Shown here piece after piece: positions 50,290 through 60,310 of a DNA stretch of 64,000 bases. This stretch comes from Gimesia benthica (GTDB lineage Bacteria > Planctomycetota > Planctomycetia > Planctomycetales > Planctomycetaceae). The number at the start of each line of letters is the position of its first letter. Positions within the stretch are counted from its first letter, which is position 1. The position numbers were made by a program, and so were the translations under genes. The notes below the pieces were generated by a model. The model was not told where the DNA came from. It saw nothing but the letters and a program-made list of their open reading frames with translations, and did no database searches. Location: positions 434,001-498,000 of the forward strand of contig NZ_CP043930.1 of the NCBI RefSeq assembly GCF_009720525.1. Reading direction: 5' to 3'.

Positions 50290-52068
50290 TTACTTGGAAT
50301 CGAAGCGGATTGTCCCATCCCAGTCAGCAGGTGCCACTCGATTTGAACGGGCAATCTGCAGAGACAGAAAATCCTGGGCCCGGTCGGAAGCGGGTATCGC
50401 GTGGAGCAGACGAAATGCTTCTTCCCAGTCGCCTGTGATAAAGCAGTCCACAGCCCGTTCGTAGCAGGCAACTTCCTCTTCTGTCAGGGTTTCCGCCTGC
50501 GATTCGGGAGGCAATAGCTCGCTGACCAGCACCGACTTCTCCATACCATAGGGCAGGATCTGAGCAAGTTTGCGAACGCGACCTTCCCGTCGATCCAGTT
50601 TACTCCGCACGATCTGCGCCGTCGCCTCATCCAGCACAACCGGAACGCGGAGGTGCTTGGTTAAACCTTCCAGTCGGCTGGCCAGATTGACCACCGGACC
50701 AAACACAGTCACCTTAACCTGGTCGCTGGTGCCGATTTTACCCGCGACTGCCCGACCATGGGCAATTCCAATCCCCATTCGAAAATCAGACAGCGGATGT
50801 TCGGGTTGCTGACGGATCTGTTCAAAGGCCTGACGAATTGCCAGGGCAGCCCGGCAGGCATCCAGAGGCGCCATATCAGAAGAGAAGGGCCAGCCCCAGA
50901 ACCCCAGGGCTGCATCTCCCTGAAAATCTCCTGTCACCCCGCCAAAGTCCAGAATATGCGCTGTCATAATTCCCAGCGCCTGACTGACACGCCCCAAGAG
51001 ACCGATCAGGTCGCCAGAAGAATCTTCTGCGTGCTGACTGAATCCTCGTAAGTCACAAAACAGCACTGTCACGTCACATTCGCGGGGCTCCAGAATCTCC
51101 GTATTCAGATTATCTCCCAAAGCAGACAGGATCGGAGGAGCAAAGAACTGTCGCAGACCGGCCTGTTGACGTTCCAGCTGATTCAAGCGACGGACCGACT
51201 TCACGATCGCCGCAACCAGTTCGGTGAATTTTACATCCGCCTGGAGATCGAGACCGCTCCTGCCACCACCTGCCTGATAAGGATGGTCCAGTTCCCCCGC
51301 AACATACAGTCCCCATTTTCCCGCGGGACCATCTTCAATCGGCGTACAGAATGCCCAGTCAAACTCAGCTACTGCTGTATAATCATCCTGCTCCGGTTTT
51401 TCTTCACGTGTCGCCCAGACGTGAAGCACCGAGCGCCCGCTCTTTTTAACAGCCTCTTTCACCAGACGTCCACTCGGATGAAAGCCCCCCTGGGCCTGGC
51501 GTCGACGCTCCCAGAAGGGAACTTCGACCCGGTCATCCTCATTGAGCCGCACGACAGCCACCGCGTCAGCATGCTTGACGCCGGACAGCAGCATCGTCAC
51601 CAGACGATGAAACAGGTCTGCATCATTCCGAGCATCTAAAATCAGTTCTGGCAGATGAGCGAGTACGTCGATTCTCTGATCGGCATCTCGATACTTTACT
51701 TTTAGAAGTTCATGTGGCTTGAAGGTCACTTCTTCCAACGGGGATTCACGCGGCGAAGTAAAACTGGAAACAGAGTCAACCAGCTGGAATGTCGTAGAGC
51801 CGATGACAAACGAGTTACCTGGTTCCAGCTGAAACTCGGTCTGCCCGGAACCCGATAGGAAGATTTCATTTTCTGCTTCCTCAATCTTACTGACGTGCAC
51901 CTGTTTGGACTGCACCTGCAAGCGGGCATGCCGTCGCGAAATGCGGTCATCCCAGGGAACCGAAATGTCGGCAGTGGAAGCACGCCCTAATACCAGTTCC
52001 TGTCCCGGTTCCAGTCCGATGCGACTGGAATCCCGGGAATGGGCTCCATAGATCAAAAGTTCCAACAA
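50290..52068 (-). CDS. FHA-GAF class III adenylate/guanylate cyclase
   Basis: A 592-residue soluble signalling enzyme. An FHA domain at about 1-105 (LVLGRASTADISVPWDDRIS, RRHARLQV) would bind phosphothreonine. A GAF-like domain occupies about 140-305 and a class III cyclase about 320-505. The cyclase has metal-binding Asp in VLFCDLRGFSQHAEDSS, FQGDAALGFWGWPF, and RMGIGIAHGRAVAGKIG followed by VTVFGPVVNLASRLEGL. A short C-terminal extension (YERAVDCFITGDWEEAFRLL) is typical of planctomycete members. The FHA domain suggests control by the Ser/Thr kinase encoded 60 bases upstream on the same strand, so kinase and cyclase may form one pathway. Confidence 0.93.
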   Translation of the reverse strand: MLELLIYGAHSRDSSRIGLEPGQELVLGRASTADISVPWDDRISRRHARLQVQSKQVHVSKIEEAENEIFLSGSGQTEFQLEPGNSFVIGSTTFQLVDSVSSFTSPRESPLEEVTFKPHELLKVKYRDADQRIDVLAHLPELILDARNDADLFHRLVTMLLSGVKHADAVAVVRLNEDDRVEVPFWERRRQAQGGFHPSGRLVKEAVKKSGRSVLHVWATREEKPEQDDYTAVAEFDWAFCTPIEDGPAGKWGLYVAGELDHPYQAGGGRSGLDLQADVKFTELVAAIVKSVRRLNQLERQQAGLRQFFAPPILSALGDNLNTEILEPRECDVTVLFCDLRGFSQHAEDSSGDLIGLLGRVSQALGIMTAHILDFGGVTGDFQGDAALGFWGWPFSSDMAPLDACRAALAIRQAFEQIRQQPEHPLSDFRMGIGIAHGRAVAGKIGTSDQVKVTVFGPVVNLASRLEGLTKHLRVPVVLDEATAQIVRSKLDRREGRVRKLAQILPYGMEKSVLVSELLPPESQAETLTEEEVACYERAVDCFITGDWEEAFRLLHAIPASDRAQDFLSLQIARSNRVAPADWDGTIRFDSK

Positions 52069-52128
52069 AAATCTGCTCCCTGCTTGTGAGGATCTCCCCG
52101 CGAGTCGATGAGGGTTCGCCTCAAATCG

Positions 52129-54360
52129 TCAATTCGAAACCGTTGTCTCCGTATCCGATTTCTTTTCCGACTGGTGACGAGACCAGTCCCAGCCGCGCCG
52201 CTCGGTCAAAACCCGCATTACGAAATACCATACCGTGAAGATCAGCAGGCAACTCGTGACGAGCACAATCAACCCGTACTCAATCAACCAGCGTTTCATC
52301 TCGACAACCGGCCGCAACGCCAGCCCCCGTCGTTCCTGAACGACAGCCGTCCATCCCGTATTTCCCACCGGTGCGAAAGCAGCCAGCCAAAGATTATCCT
52401 GAGGATCATCGGAAAAGACCGCCTCTACCGGATCGTGATAATCGCTGATCACTGCTGGCAACGGGCCACGATTTTGCTTCTTCTCTGTCAGTTTAAATAA
52501 TTTCAGCTGATCAAAGTGCTCACCTTTGAGTACCAGCTGGTCGACCTCATCCCGGCTCAGGGGACGCAGGTTTTCTGCAGTCATTCGAGGGTGAGCCAGC
52601 ACCTTTCCATCCCGGTTATCAATCAGTGCGATTTTCCGGTCTCCGATTTTCTCAGAATCGCCGCGAATACTCTCATCATATCCTGTGAGCAACTGATCCA
52701 GATGGGTCGTGCGGCCCAGAATTCCCAATACTCTCTCATGTTGCAAATCCCAGATCGGAACTACCACCGCCACCATCCATTGATTGGAGGCATCACTTTT
52801 GAAGACCTGGCAGATATACGGACGCTGAATCGGCTCCACGGAATCAGGTGCATGGCCTTTCTCATATTCGGTCCCATGCCCGTGAAAGTAGTCCCGGTGA
52901 GAAAAGTCCTGGCCGATAGTCGGGCGGGGTGGATCACGCCAGACCTGGATCCCCTGGGCATTCACTAAAAACCAGCTGGCATCTTTTTCCCGCTGCAGTG
53001 ATTCACGCTTCTCATCCACCATATCCTTTTCATGTTGCAGGTATTCTGCAATTTCGCCGTAGCTCTCCAGGCTCTCTGATTCGTCATCCTGGGGATCCTG
53101 TACTCTTTCCATCATATCACGCAGCAGAGTTCGCTCAGATAATTCTACCAGCTGTACCTGACGATCCTGAAGATCGTGCTCCACGTTTTGTGACAGCAGG
53201 TTGGCTGAGATCAGATCTCCCTTCAATGCCCGCGCTGTCAGGTTTTCACGAAACTGAGAGACCATCTGATTCACCGCAGCCCCCGCCACCGGAATCACTC
53301 CCAGCACCAGCAATAAAGGTCCGATGATTCCCAGTGCAATTAAAGGACGACGGGCACGATACTGCTCACGCTGGACAAGACTGCTCAAAACGGCCTGCGC
53401 ATTTGGAAATCGATTGCGGGGATCTGTTTCCAGACATCGATCGATAATATCAACCAGACGACGGTCGATCCCTTTGACTTTGCGATGTTCCGCAGGGCGG
53501 GGGGCTTTACGGATTAATTCCCGGTAGGCTTCGAGTTTCTCCTCCAGTGTCTCCAGCTGGCGAATGGCCTGCTCATTCTCAGCTGTCCGGTAAGGCGCCT
53601 TGCCGGACAGCATGTGATAGAGCAATGCTCCCAGCGCATAGACGTCCCAGCGGGCATCGGGAACCGCCTGCAAATCTGCCTGTTCGGGAGCCATGTAATA
53701 AAGCGTTCCCAGGGAAGGGCTCTGTTCGTCAGACAGACGGGACTGCCCGAAATCACAAATTCGGGGCTCATAATTGTCATCCAGCAGAACATTCGCCGGC
53801 TTCAGATCGCAGTGCAGAATCCCTCTCCCATGCGCATGCACCAGTGCCTGCAATACTGTTTTGGCGATGCGCACGGCCTCAGGAACCGGCAACGGTCCCG
53901 CATCCAGAAACGATGCCAGCGATCCGTTTTCCAGGTACTCCATCATGTAGTAGGGGGGATCACTGTTCCAACCCACTCCCTGCAGGCTGATAATATTCCG
54001 CGAGGTATAAAGCTCTGCCAGTTTTTCAACTTCCCGGTTCAGCAGCGACCAGTCCAGACCCCGGCGATACGTATAGAACTTGATCGCCACATATTTCCCT
54101 GTATTTTCTTCCTGAGCCAGCCAGACCGAACCATAGGATCCTTCCCCCAGAGAACGAACCATCAGATAACCGGGGACCTTCGCAGGCAGTGACAGTCGAT
54201 CCTTACTCAGATGGGCCGCCTGCTCACGTTCAGCGGGGCTCTGCCTCAGTGTTTTTTCCAGTGAATCTTCCAGGTCCCCTGAAGGTGCCTGCACATTTTG
54301 GCTCTCCAGACTGGAATCGCCGGGGCAGTCTGCCTGATCTTTTGATTCTGGATCATTCAT
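52129..54360 (-). CDS. Ser/Thr kinase with extracytoplasmic Cache sensor
   Basis: A 743-residue transmembrane receptor kinase. The cytoplasmic kinase domain spans about 62-330: GEGSYGSVW loop, Lys94 in VAIKFY, Asp185 in HCDLKPANVL and Asp203 in DFGQSRL. The HRD Arg is Cys, so it is a non-RD kinase. A first membrane helix lies at about 340-362 (LIALGIIGPLLLVLGVIPVA). An extracytoplasmic Cache-like region spans about 370-690 (WFLVNAQGIQVWRDPP, FSHRDYFHGHG, VVPIWDLQHERVLGILGRTT, FAPVGNTGWTAVVQE). A second helix lies at about 693-720 (LIVLVTSCLLIFTVWYFVM). Small-molecule sensing through a Cache domain is normally linked to histidine kinases or chemoreceptors. It is followed by the FHA-cyclase gene. 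Confidence 0.92.
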   Translation of the reverse strand: MNDPESKDQADCPGDSSLESQNVQAPSGDLEDSLEKTLRQSPAEREQAAHLSKDRLSLPAKVPGYLMVRSLGEGSYGSVWLAQEENTGKYVAIKFYTYRRGLDWSLLNREVEKLAELYTSRNIISLQGVGWNSDPPYYMMEYLENGSLASFLDAGPLPVPEAVRIAKTVLQALVHAHGRGILHCDLKPANVLLDDNYEPRICDFGQSRLSDEQSPSLGTLYYMAPEQADLQAVPDARWDVYALGALLYHMLSGKAPYRTAENEQAIRQLETLEEKLEAYRELIRKAPRPAEHRKVKGIDRRLVDIIDRCLETDPRNRFPNAQAVLSSLVQREQYRARRPLIALGIIGPLLLVLGVIPVAGAAVNQMVSQFRENLTARALKGDLISANLLSQNVEHDLQDRQVQLVELSERTLLRDMMERVQDPQDDESESLESYGEIAEYLQHEKDMVDEKRESLQREKDASWFLVNAQGIQVWRDPPRPTIGQDFSHRDYFHGHGTEYEKGHAPDSVEPIQRPYICQVFKSDASNQWMVAVVVPIWDLQHERVLGILGRTTHLDQLLTGYDESIRGDSEKIGDRKIALIDNRDGKVLAHPRMTAENLRPLSRDEVDQLVLKGEHFDQLKLFKLTEKKQNRGPLPAVISDYHDPVEAVFSDDPQDNLWLAAFAPVGNTGWTAVVQERRGLALRPVVEMKRWLIEYGLIVLVTSCLLIFTVWYFVMRVLTERRGWDWSRHQSEKKSDTETTVSN

Positions 54361-54869
54361 ACAAAAGTTTTCGAAAAAATGGGGGGCTTCCGGACAGCAA
54401 TCCGAGTCAGAAAACGGGGCAAAAAACAGCCGATCTGCGTTTATCTATTCTATGCAATGTCCATGTTCTCCTCAATGATGAATTTGAGAACGTAACTTAT
54501 TGAAAATCAAGGTTTTTCACCCTGGTCAGACCTTAAAATTCAGGGGCATTGTCAGTTGTGATATCAGGCGATTCCAGCTACAATTTGTAACAGGTTGAGA
54601 CGCATGAATTCTGCGAGTTTAGGCTCGTTTTTCAACCTCTGTTTTGATCTAAAAAACAGTTTTCGCCAGGCAGTTTTTTTCAGTCGACAGTAAGGATACC
54701 CGCGTTCATTTCAATTTGCCCGAATTGTTACCCTGATGTCAGGATGAACGGTGCCTGTTTCCCCGGAATCAGGACTGTCAGTTTCCTGAGAAATCAGCGC
54801 GAAACAGTTTCGATACTATCTACAAAGCAAGACAACATCTGAAGTTGAATTCCTTAAGGAGAACAAGGA
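54361..54869. other. Intergenic region upstream of gyrA
   Basis: About 510 bases between the divergent Cache-kinase and gyrA genes. I see no gene, RNA or terminator. The right end holds the gyrA ribosome binding site. Confidence 0.5.
54856..54861 (+). promoter_or_regulatory. gyrA ribosome binding site
   Basis: AAGGAG eight bases before a TTG at 54870, which decides this non-ATG start. Confidence 0.7.
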
Positions 54870-57656
54870 TTGGCCACCGATAACGGCGAAGAGCCAAACA
54901 TTGACCCGAATATCAAGCATCTGGACATTCAGGATGAAATGCGGGACAGTTACCTCACCTATGCGATGAGTGTAATTATCAGCCGCGCCCTGCCTGACGC
55001 TCGCGATGGTCTCAAACCCTCACAGCGTCGTATTCTGGTCGCCATGAACGATCTGAACCTGGGAGCCAGTTCATCCCGGGTAAAATGCGCAAAGATTTCC
55101 GGTGACACCAGCGGTAACTATCACCCCCACGGGGATGGTTCAATTTATCCTACCCTGGTCCGTCTGGGGCAGGAATGGGTCATGCGGAATGTCCTCATCG
55201 ACAAGCAGGGGAACTTCGGCTCTCTGGCCGGCCTGCCTCCCGCAGCCATGCGTTACACCGAAGCCCGACTGGCCCCCGTCGCGGCAGAGATGCTGGACGA
55301 CATCAACCGCAATACCGTCGACTTCGTGCCGACTTATGACCAGCGGAACGATGAGCCGGTCGTGCTCCCCTCGAAGTTTCCGAACCTGCTGGTTAACGGT
55401 TCCAGCGGGATTGCCGTCGGTATGGCAACCAGTATTCCTCCCCAGAACATGGGTGAGGCCTGCGAAGCCGTCAAACTGCTGATCGACAATCCTGACGCGA
55501 CCATCGACGACATTCTGCAGGTCATGCCAGGCCCCGATTTCCCGACCGGGGGAATCATCTGCGGACGATACGGCATTCGCAAAGGATACGCCACCGGACG
55601 TTCCACCATCACACTGCGGGCTCGTACTCACTTCGAAACTGAAAAACAGTCCGATGTGATTGTGATTACGGAAATTCCTTACATGGAAACCCGTGACCGC
55701 ATTCGTGAAAAACTGGAACTGCTGGTCCGCGACGACCGGGTCAAAGGAATTTCCCGCATTGTGGACCTTACCGACCGCAATGTGCCCCCCTGGAAAGTCC
55801 ATCTGCAGATCATTCTCAAGCGGGATGCTGACAAGGAAGTGGTGCTCGCGCAGCTCTTCAAGTTCTCACCACTGCAGACCACATTCAGTATCATCCTGCT
55901 CGCGCTGGTCGGGAACCGTCCCGAAACCCTCTCGATCAAGGAACTGATCCAGCAGTTCATCCTGCACCGCATCGACGTGATCCGTCGTCGGACTGAATTC
56001 CTGCTGGCTGAAGCCCGCAAGCGGAAACACACGGTCGAAGGTCTGATGATCGCTCAGATCGATATTGATGAAGTCATCAAAACCATCCGTAACTCACCCA
56101 GCCGTGCCGAAGCCAAAATCAGCCTGCAGGGCATGCAGGTCGATGGAAAACTTATTGAACGGGCACTGGGTGAAGAGGGATTCAAAGAATACCAGAACGA
56201 GCAGGGGGTTCACGAATATTACACCCTCTCCGCAAATCAGGCCGAAGCCATTGTTTCGATGCAGCTCGGTTCACTGGCCAACCTGGAACGGGAAAAACTG
56301 GCCGACGAACACCGCGAACTGCTGAAAGCAATCTCCGAATACCTGTACCTGCTCTCGGACGAAGACCATATTCGCGCGGTGATTCGCGACGATATGCTCC
56401 ACCTGCAGGAAAAGTATGCAGATAAACGCCGGACCGACATCAGTGACGAAGAACTGACTGACGTCAACCGGGATGATCTGATTGCTGAGGAACCGATGGT
56501 CGTCACGCTTTCACAACGCGGCTACATCAAACGGACTCAGCTCAATACTTATCAGGCTCAGAACAGAGGCGGCAAAGGAATCCGCGGCGCTAAAGTCGAT
56601 GAGGAAGACCCCATCGAGCACCTGTTCGTCGCCAGTACTCACTCTTACCTGCTGTTCATCACGAATCGCGGGCGGGTTTACTGGTCCAAGGTCTACGATC
56701 TGCCGCTTCAGGGCCGCACCGCCAAAGGCCGGGCACTGGTCAACCTGCTTTCACTACAGGAAGATGAAACCGTTTCCAACTGTGTCTCTGTCCGGGAATT
56801 CGATGAAGAACGCTTCCTGGTCATGGCCACCCGTAACGGTATCATCAAAAAATCGCCTCTGTCCGCTTACAGCCGGGTACAACGGGGCGGGATTATTGCG
56901 ATCAAACTCGATGAAGATGATGAACTCGTCGAAGCTCTGATCGTCTCCCCGGGAGAAGACCTCCTGCTGGCAACCTCTGACGGCATGGCAATCCGTTTTG
57001 CCCAGTCGGATGCACGCAGCATGGGACGAAATACCCGCGGCGTAAAGGGCATCAAGCTGTCTAAATCTGGTCACGTGATCGGCATGGTCATCGCGGATCC
57101 TCGATATTGCCTGCTGACAGTTTGTGAGAATGGACACGGGAAGCGCACTCCTTTCGGCTTCATTCCAGCTTCAGAAGAGGATGAAGATCAGGACGAGCAG
57201 ACCGAGACAGACGAAGAACTCTCAACTGCTGAAAGCGATACCGACGAAGATGCTGATGACGAACAGGAAACCCGCAGTGGTATGCAATATCGTCGACAGA
57301 AACGCGGCGGTAAGGGAATTCGCGACATCCGCACATCGGCACGCAACGGTCAGGCGGTCGACATCATCTCTGTCGCGGAGGACGATGAGATTCTGATGGT
57401 AACCCGCAGTGGGAAAATTCAACGTATTCGAGGCTGCGAAATCAGTCAGGTCGGTCGAAATACTCAGGGTGTGCGAGTGATCACACTGGACGATAACGAC
57501 AAACTGGTCTCCCTGGCCCGAATTCCGGCAGAGATCGTAGTCGACTCAGAAAACGAGCCCACGGATGCAGACACAGAAGTGGATGCGGATACCGAGTCTC
57601 CGGAAACGGAAAACGAAAGCAACAGCGCTCAAGACACCCCTGGCGACCAGGAATAA
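54870..57656 (+). CDS. gyrA: DNA gyrase subunit A
   Basis: GyrA is the DNA-cleaving subunit that, with GyrB, introduces negative supercoils. The 928-residue protein starts at TTG. The breakage-reunion domain has catalytic Tyr129 in [12 protein letters not shown]. The quinolone-determining region reads [18 protein letters not shown], with Gly and Pro where E. coli has Ser83 and Asp87. The C-terminal beta-pinwheel carries two GyrA-box-like motifs (NRGGKGIRG and KRGGKGIRD). An acidic insertion of about 40 residues ([18 protein letters not shown]) lies between blades, and the C-terminus is a further acidic tail. gyrB is not in the window. Confidence 0.96.
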   Translation: MATDNGEEPNIDPNIKHLDIQDEMRDSYLTYAMSVIISRALPDARDGLKPSQRRILVAMNDLNLGASSSRVKCAKISGDTSGNYHPHGDGSIYPTLVRLGQEWVMRNVLIDKQGNFGSLAGLPPAAMRYTEARLAPVAAEMLDDINRNTVDFVPTYDQRNDEPVVLPSKFPNLLVNGSSGIAVGMATSIPPQNMGEACEAVKLLIDNPDATIDDILQVMPGPDFPTGGIICGRYGIRKGYATGRSTITLRARTHFETEKQSDVIVITEIPYMETRDRIREKLELLVRDDRVKGISRIVDLTDRNVPPWKVHLQIILKRDADKEVVLAQLFKFSPLQTTFSIILLALVGNRPETLSIKELIQQFILHRIDVIRRRTEFLLAEARKRKHTVEGLMIAQIDIDEVIKTIRNSPSRAEAKISLQGMQVDGKLIERALGEEGFKEYQNEQGVHEYYTLSANQAEAIVSMQLGSLANLEREKLADEHRELLKAISEYLYLLSDEDHIRAVIRDDMLHLQEKYADKRRTDISDEELTDVNRDDLIAEEPMVVTLSQRGYIKRTQLNTYQAQNRGGKGIRGAKVDEEDPIEHLFVASTHSYLLFITNRGRVYWSKVYDLPLQGRTAKGRALVNLLSLQEDETVSNCVSVREFDEERFLVMATRNGIIKKSPLSAYSRVQRGGIIAIKLDEDDELVEALIVSPGEDLLLATSDGMAIRFAQSDARSMGRNTRGVKGIKLSKSGHVIGMVIADPRYCLLTVCENGHGKRTPFGFIPASEEDEDQDEQTETDEELSTAESDTDEDADDEQETRSGMQYRRQKRGGKGIRDIRTSARNGQAVDIISVAEDDEILMVTRSGKIQRIRGCEISQVGRNTQGVRVITLDDNDKLVSLARIPAEIVVDSENEPTDADTEVDADTESPETENESNSAQDTPGDQE

Positions 57657-57711
57657 ACACTCACTTAATTCGTGATCTTCATTTGCTTTAAAAAGAGGGA
57701 CAAAGACAGTC

Positions 57712-58734
57712 ATGAAACGGATTTTAGTAACAGGCGGATGTGGTTTTATCGGATCAAACTTTATCCGTTTACAATTATCTGAGTATCCGGAGATTGAAGT
57801 CACCAATCTCGACAAACTCACCTATGCCGGCAATCTTGAAAACCTCAAAGATTTTGAATCGCACTCCGGCTATCAGTTTGTCAAAGGGGACATTACTGAT
57901 CCGGAAGTGGTAAATTCCCTGCTGGACTCCGTCGACTTCGACGCCGTCATCAACTTTGCTGCAGAATCACACGTTGATCGCAGCATTCTGGATTCCGGAC
58001 CATTCATCCAGACGAACATCGTCGGAACACAGGTTCTGCTCGATGCAGCCCGCAAACATGAAGTCAACCGGTACGTCCAGGTCTCCACTGACGAAGTCTA
58101 TGGCAGTCTCGGTCCAGAAGGACTGTTCACAGAACAGACTCCGATCGCACCGAACAGTCCCTATTCTGCCTCCAAAGCCGCCGCTGACCTGCTGGTTCGC
58201 AGTTATGTAAATACGTTCGGCTTCCCTGCCATTATCACTCGCTGTTCCAATAATTACGGTCCCTATCAGTTCCCTGAAAAACTGATTCCTCTGTTTATCT
58301 CTAACGCCCAGGAAGGTAAATCGCTGCCGATCTACGGTGAGGGAACCAACGTACGCGACTGGATTCACGTAATGGACCATTGTCGGGGAATCGATGCTGC
58401 TCTCAGAAAAGGTGAACCCGGTCAAGTTTACAACTTCGGCGGTCACGCAGAGATGCAGAATATTGAAATTACGAAACTGCTTCTCAAACTTCTGGACAAG
58501 CCCGAATCTTTAATTGAATACGTCACAGATCGCCCCGGACATGACTTACGTTATGCGATCGACTGCAGCAAAGCGGAATCTGAACTGGGATGGAAAGTGG
58601 AAACAGACTTTCAGGCAGGTCTCAAAGAGACCATCGACTGGTATCTGGACAACCCCGAGTGGGTCAACCGGATCCGCACTGGAAAGTATCGCGAATACTA
58701 TGAACAGCAGTATGGAACCCGTCTGAAATCCTAA
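57712..58734 (+). CDS. rfbB: dTDP-glucose 4,6-dehydratase
   Basis: It converts dTDP-glucose to dTDP-4-keto-6-deoxyglucose, the first committed step to rhamnose and other deoxysugars. The 340-residue extended SDR has the NAD loop VTGGCGFIGSNFIRL, the AAESHVDRSILD motif, Thr in VSTDEVYGSLG, catalytic YSASKAAADLL (Tyr-x3-Lys) and RCSNNYGPYQFPEKLIPL. The length is normal. It starts at ATG 57712. The UDP-glucose dehydrogenase gene follows, and both feed surface polysaccharide synthesis. Confidence 0.95.
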   Translation: MKRILVTGGCGFIGSNFIRLQLSEYPEIEVTNLDKLTYAGNLENLKDFESHSGYQFVKGDITDPEVVNSLLDSVDFDAVINFAAESHVDRSILDSGPFIQTNIVGTQVLLDAARKHEVNRYVQVSTDEVYGSLGPEGLFTEQTPIAPNSPYSASKAAADLLVRSYVNTFGFPAIITRCSNNYGPYQFPEKLIPLFISNAQEGKSLPIYGEGTNVRDWIHVMDHCRGIDAALRKGEPGQVYNFGGHAEMQNIEITKLLLKLLDKPESLIEYVTDRPGHDLRYAIDCSKAESELGWKVETDFQAGLKETIDWYLDNPEWVNRIRTGKYREYYEQQYGTRLKS

Positions 58735-58869
58735 CTATTCTGATTTTACAATTCTTCCACATTCACGGGAGCTGACGCGACGCTTTCTTTGAGGATTTCA
58801 ACTTCTCTGTCAGTGTTCGATTTAATACCACAAGCGTCAGCTTCCAAATTCGAATGGATTCCAAAGACG

Positions 58870-60192
58870 ATGAAAATTGCAGTAATAGGTACAGGATATG
58901 TAGGACTCGTCACCGGGACCTGTTTCTCCGAAAGCGGAAATTACGTCACCTGCATTGATATCGACGAGTCCAAAGTCCGTCGTCTTCAAGCGGGAGAAGT
59001 TCCGATCTATGAACCCGGTCTGGAAGAAATGGTCAAGCGGAACACAAAAGCCGGACGCCTGACCTTCACTACCAGCTATGCTGATGTGATCCCGGATTCC
59101 AAATGTATTTTCATCGCGGTCGGCACACCGATGACCGCAGATGGCTCTGCCAATCTGGACAGCATCTGGAAAGTAGCAGAATCACTGGCACCGCTGCTCG
59201 CTGAAGACGCTGTCGTCATCATTAAAAGTACAGTCCCGGTTGGCACAAACCGCAAGCTGGCAGAAATGCTGAAATCCCTGACTGGACGGGAGGTCGATGT
59301 CGCCTCTAACCCGGAATTTCTCAAAGAAGGAGCAGCAATCGACGACTTCTCCAAACCTGACCGCGTGGTCGTCGGAGTCTCTCGCCCGGAAGTTTCTGAA
59401 GTATTACATGAACTTTACAAACCATTTCTGCGAACCGAACACCCGTTCCTGTCGATGGAGCTCGAGAGTGCGGAAATGACTAAATATGTCGCCAACTGCA
59501 TGCTGGCAACCAAAATCAGCTTCATTAATGAGATGGCCAATCTCTGTGAACGCGTCGGAGCGGATATCAATCAGGTGCGACGCGGAATTGGACACGATCA
59601 GCGGATCGGCTTTTCATTTCTGTTTCCGGGAGTCGGTTACGGTGGATCCTGTTTCCCCAAAGACGTCTCGGCGCTAATCTCCGTGGCCCATGATCGCGAA
59701 ATGGAACCCTCAATCCTGAACGCCGTCGATCAGGTCAACACAGCCCAGAAACGGGTCCTGTTCGACAAGATCAACCGCTACTTCGAAGGGGATCTCGCCG
59801 GAAAAACGGTCGCCATCTGGGGACTCGCTTTCAAGCCTAAAACCGATGATATTCGCGAAGCGCCAGCCCTGGTCCTGATCGATCTGTTACTGGAAGCGGG
59901 CGTCAGTAATATCAAGGTTCACGATCCTGTCGCCATGGAAAATGTTAAAGCGGAGTATGGTGATAAACTCTCATACCTTGACCATCATTACGACACGCTT
60001 GATGGTGCTGATGTACTCGTAATCGTTACGGAATGGAACGAGTTCCGGCACGCTGACTTCGATTACATCCGTCATAAACTGACACAGCCAGTTATCTTTG
60101 ACGGACGCAACCTCTACGAGCCCTCAAAGCTGAAAGCCAAAGGAATCAAGTACTTTGGGATTGGACTCAGTTCGGAAAAAAACTTAGATTGA
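58870..60192 (+). CDS. UDP-glucose 6-dehydrogenase
   Basis: It oxidises UDP-glucose to UDP-glucuronate with two NAD. The 440-residue protein begins [19 protein letters not shown] (Rossmann), then [12 protein letters not shown], the catalytic region [17 protein letters not shown] with the essential Cys, and [20 protein letters not shown] 58870 is preferred to the longer frame from 58789, since the Rossmann strand starts there. Product use is in exopolysaccharide or envelope glycans. It lies downstream of rfbB on the same strand. Confidence 0.95.
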   Translation: MKIAVIGTGYVGLVTGTCFSESGNYVTCIDIDESKVRRLQAGEVPIYEPGLEEMVKRNTKAGRLTFTTSYADVIPDSKCIFIAVGTPMTADGSANLDSIWKVAESLAPLLAEDAVVIIKSTVPVGTNRKLAEMLKSLTGREVDVASNPEFLKEGAAIDDFSKPDRVVVGVSRPEVSEVLHELYKPFLRTEHPFLSMELESAEMTKYVANCMLATKISFINEMANLCERVGADINQVRRGIGHDQRIGFSFLFPGVGYGGSCFPKDVSALISVAHDREMEPSILNAVDQVNTAQKRVLFDKINRYFEGDLAGKTVAIWGLAFKPKTDDIREAPALVLIDLLLEAGVSNIKVHDPVAMENVKAEYGDKLSYLDHHYDTLDGADVLVIVTEWNEFRHADFDYIRHKLTQPVIFDGRNLYEPSKLKAKGIKYFGIGLSSEKNLD

Positions 60193-60310
60193 CCGGCATG
60201 CCTCAAATGCTTTGTCAGTAGACTCACAGATATCCATTCAGCACTGCCTGTTTGGTTTTTAAATCATTTTCCTGCAGCCCCGACTGCAGAGCGATAGAAA
60301 GCACACACCA

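Noticed and set aside
50168-50464. 98-codon plus-strand frame overlapping the cyclase end
   Set aside because: Most of it is antisense to the conserved cyclase C-terminus and it lacks a ribosome binding site.
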